From: Clostridiales bacterium
GTDB taxonomy: Bacteria > Bacillota > Clostridia > TANB77 > CAG-508
Assembly (NCBI GenBank): GCA_019419955.1
Contig: JAHZIB010000035.1
Location: 1-6,397, forward strand
Direction: 5' to 3'
Length of the DNA: 6,397 nt
In this document: one piece after another, positions 6,150-6,397 of the stretch
How positions within the stretch are numbered: position 1 is the stretch's first letter
Layout: every line of letters begins with the position of its first letter
Notes under the pieces: model-generated
Databases searched by the model: none
The model's input: the letters and a program-made list of their open reading frames with translations, nothing else
What the model was told of the DNA's origin: nothing
Made by a program: the position numbers and the translations under genes

Positions 6150-6227
6150 TTTCTGATGAAACTAATTTTTCTTACTCTTTTTGAGAAAAAATAAGCTCAA
6201 AATTAGTGGAAATTTTTTTGTCAGAAA
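6150..6227 (+). promoter_or_regulatory. Long imperfect hairpin at the 5' end of the P1 transcript
   Basis: There are three nested stems: TTTCTGA (6150-6156) with TCAGAAA (6221-6227), ACTAATTTT (6161-6169) with AAAATTAGT (6199-6207), and CTTA (6171-6174) with TAAG (6192-6195), which continues through T/A pairs with two mismatches. Seven T residues (6213-6219) lie 5 nt after the middle stem, so the inner hairpin could act as a weak attenuator of P1 transcripts. The outer stem would extend past that T-run. The whole structure lies between P1 and P2, so only P1 transcripts would carry it. Confidence 0.55.
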
Positions 6228-6265
6228 GTGTAAAAAAATATTTTGAAAAAATCTTAAAATTATTT

Positions 6266-6279
6266 AAAAAACTATTGAC
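6266..6279 (+). repeat. Direct repeat copy 2, spanning the P2 -35 region
   Basis: Second identical copy of the 14-bp sequence found at 6104-6117. Here it runs into a perfect TTGACA. Confidence 0.8.
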
Positions 6280-6304
6280 ATTATATTTAAGATTGTGTTA
6301 AAAT
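6275..6304 (+). promoter_or_regulatory. Putative rRNA operon promoter P2
   Basis: A perfect -35 TTGACA (6275-6280), an 18-nt spacer and TAAAAT (6299-6304), preceded by TG (6296-6297) in the extended -10 position. A-tracts from 6232 onward lie upstream. The likely start is near G6312. Tandem promoters of this design followed by a boxA-like leader are the usual arrangement in front of Firmicute rRNA operons. Confidence 0.8.
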
Positions 6305-6311
6305 ATTTCTT

Positions 6312-6397
6312 GTCGTCAAACAAATCGATTGAGAACATAAAAAGCACATTGAAAAGTAAACAATAAACTTTGAGAAACCAATAAAGCGGTAGTAAAA
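6312..6397 (+). ncRNA. 5' leader of a ribosomal RNA precursor (partial, runs off the right edge)
   Basis: The 86 bases after P2 contain no open reading frame. They carry GCACATTGAAAAGTAAACA (6344-6362), which resembles the boxA-type element and the conserved ...TTTGAAAACTAAAC... sequence found in Firmicute rRNA leaders and 16S-23S spacers, where Nus factors bind for antitermination. The 16S rRNA 5' end (typically containing GAGTTTGATC) is not in the window and should follow shortly. The rRNA identity is inferred from the leader motif and promoter layout. Confidence 0.65.

Overview
The window is low-GC DNA (about 39% GC over the leftmost gene, about 30-33% in the lepA and rlmB region, lower still in the right-hand gap). 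It has strong AGGAGG-type ribosome binding sites, consensus sigma-A promoters and TGA used as a stop. This fits a Firmicute, most likely a member of the Clostridia, but no gene here fixes the genus.

Left part (1-863): one leftward gene encodes a 238-residue Nudix-fold protein of the ADP-ribose pyrophosphatase type. Its Nudix box has the correct spacing but has lost several catalytic residues. It has its own good promoter, and a 19-bp perfect palindrome sits at the predicted transcription start. Its base and codon use differ from the genes to the right.

Middle (1027-4203): a textbook sigma-A promoter drives a rightward cluster. The cluster is lepA (elongation factor 4), a small nucleoside deoxyribosyltransferase-like protein 20 nt downstream, and an RlmB-type 23S rRNA 2'-O-methyltransferase 55 nt after that. 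Two of the three act on the ribosome. A weak terminator-like hairpin follows rlmB.

Right part (4204-6397): after a leader with a 13-bp hairpin comes a 497-residue membrane-anchored protein of unknown function. About 600 gene-free bases follow. They hold a 22-bp stem hairpin and then two tandem extended -10 promoters with A-rich upstream tracts, a long imperfect hairpin between them, and a boxA-like leader. This looks like the promoter and leader region of a ribosomal RNA operon whose 16S gene starts just past the right edge.

The window is mostly ordinary housekeeping chromosome. The parts worth a second look are the degenerate Nudix protein with its palindrome, the structured RNA elements (5832-5885, 6150-6227, 4239-4282), and the linkage of a deoxyribosyltransferase-like enzyme with ribosome genes. 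I see no CRISPR array, tRNA, complete rRNA, transposase or phage gene.
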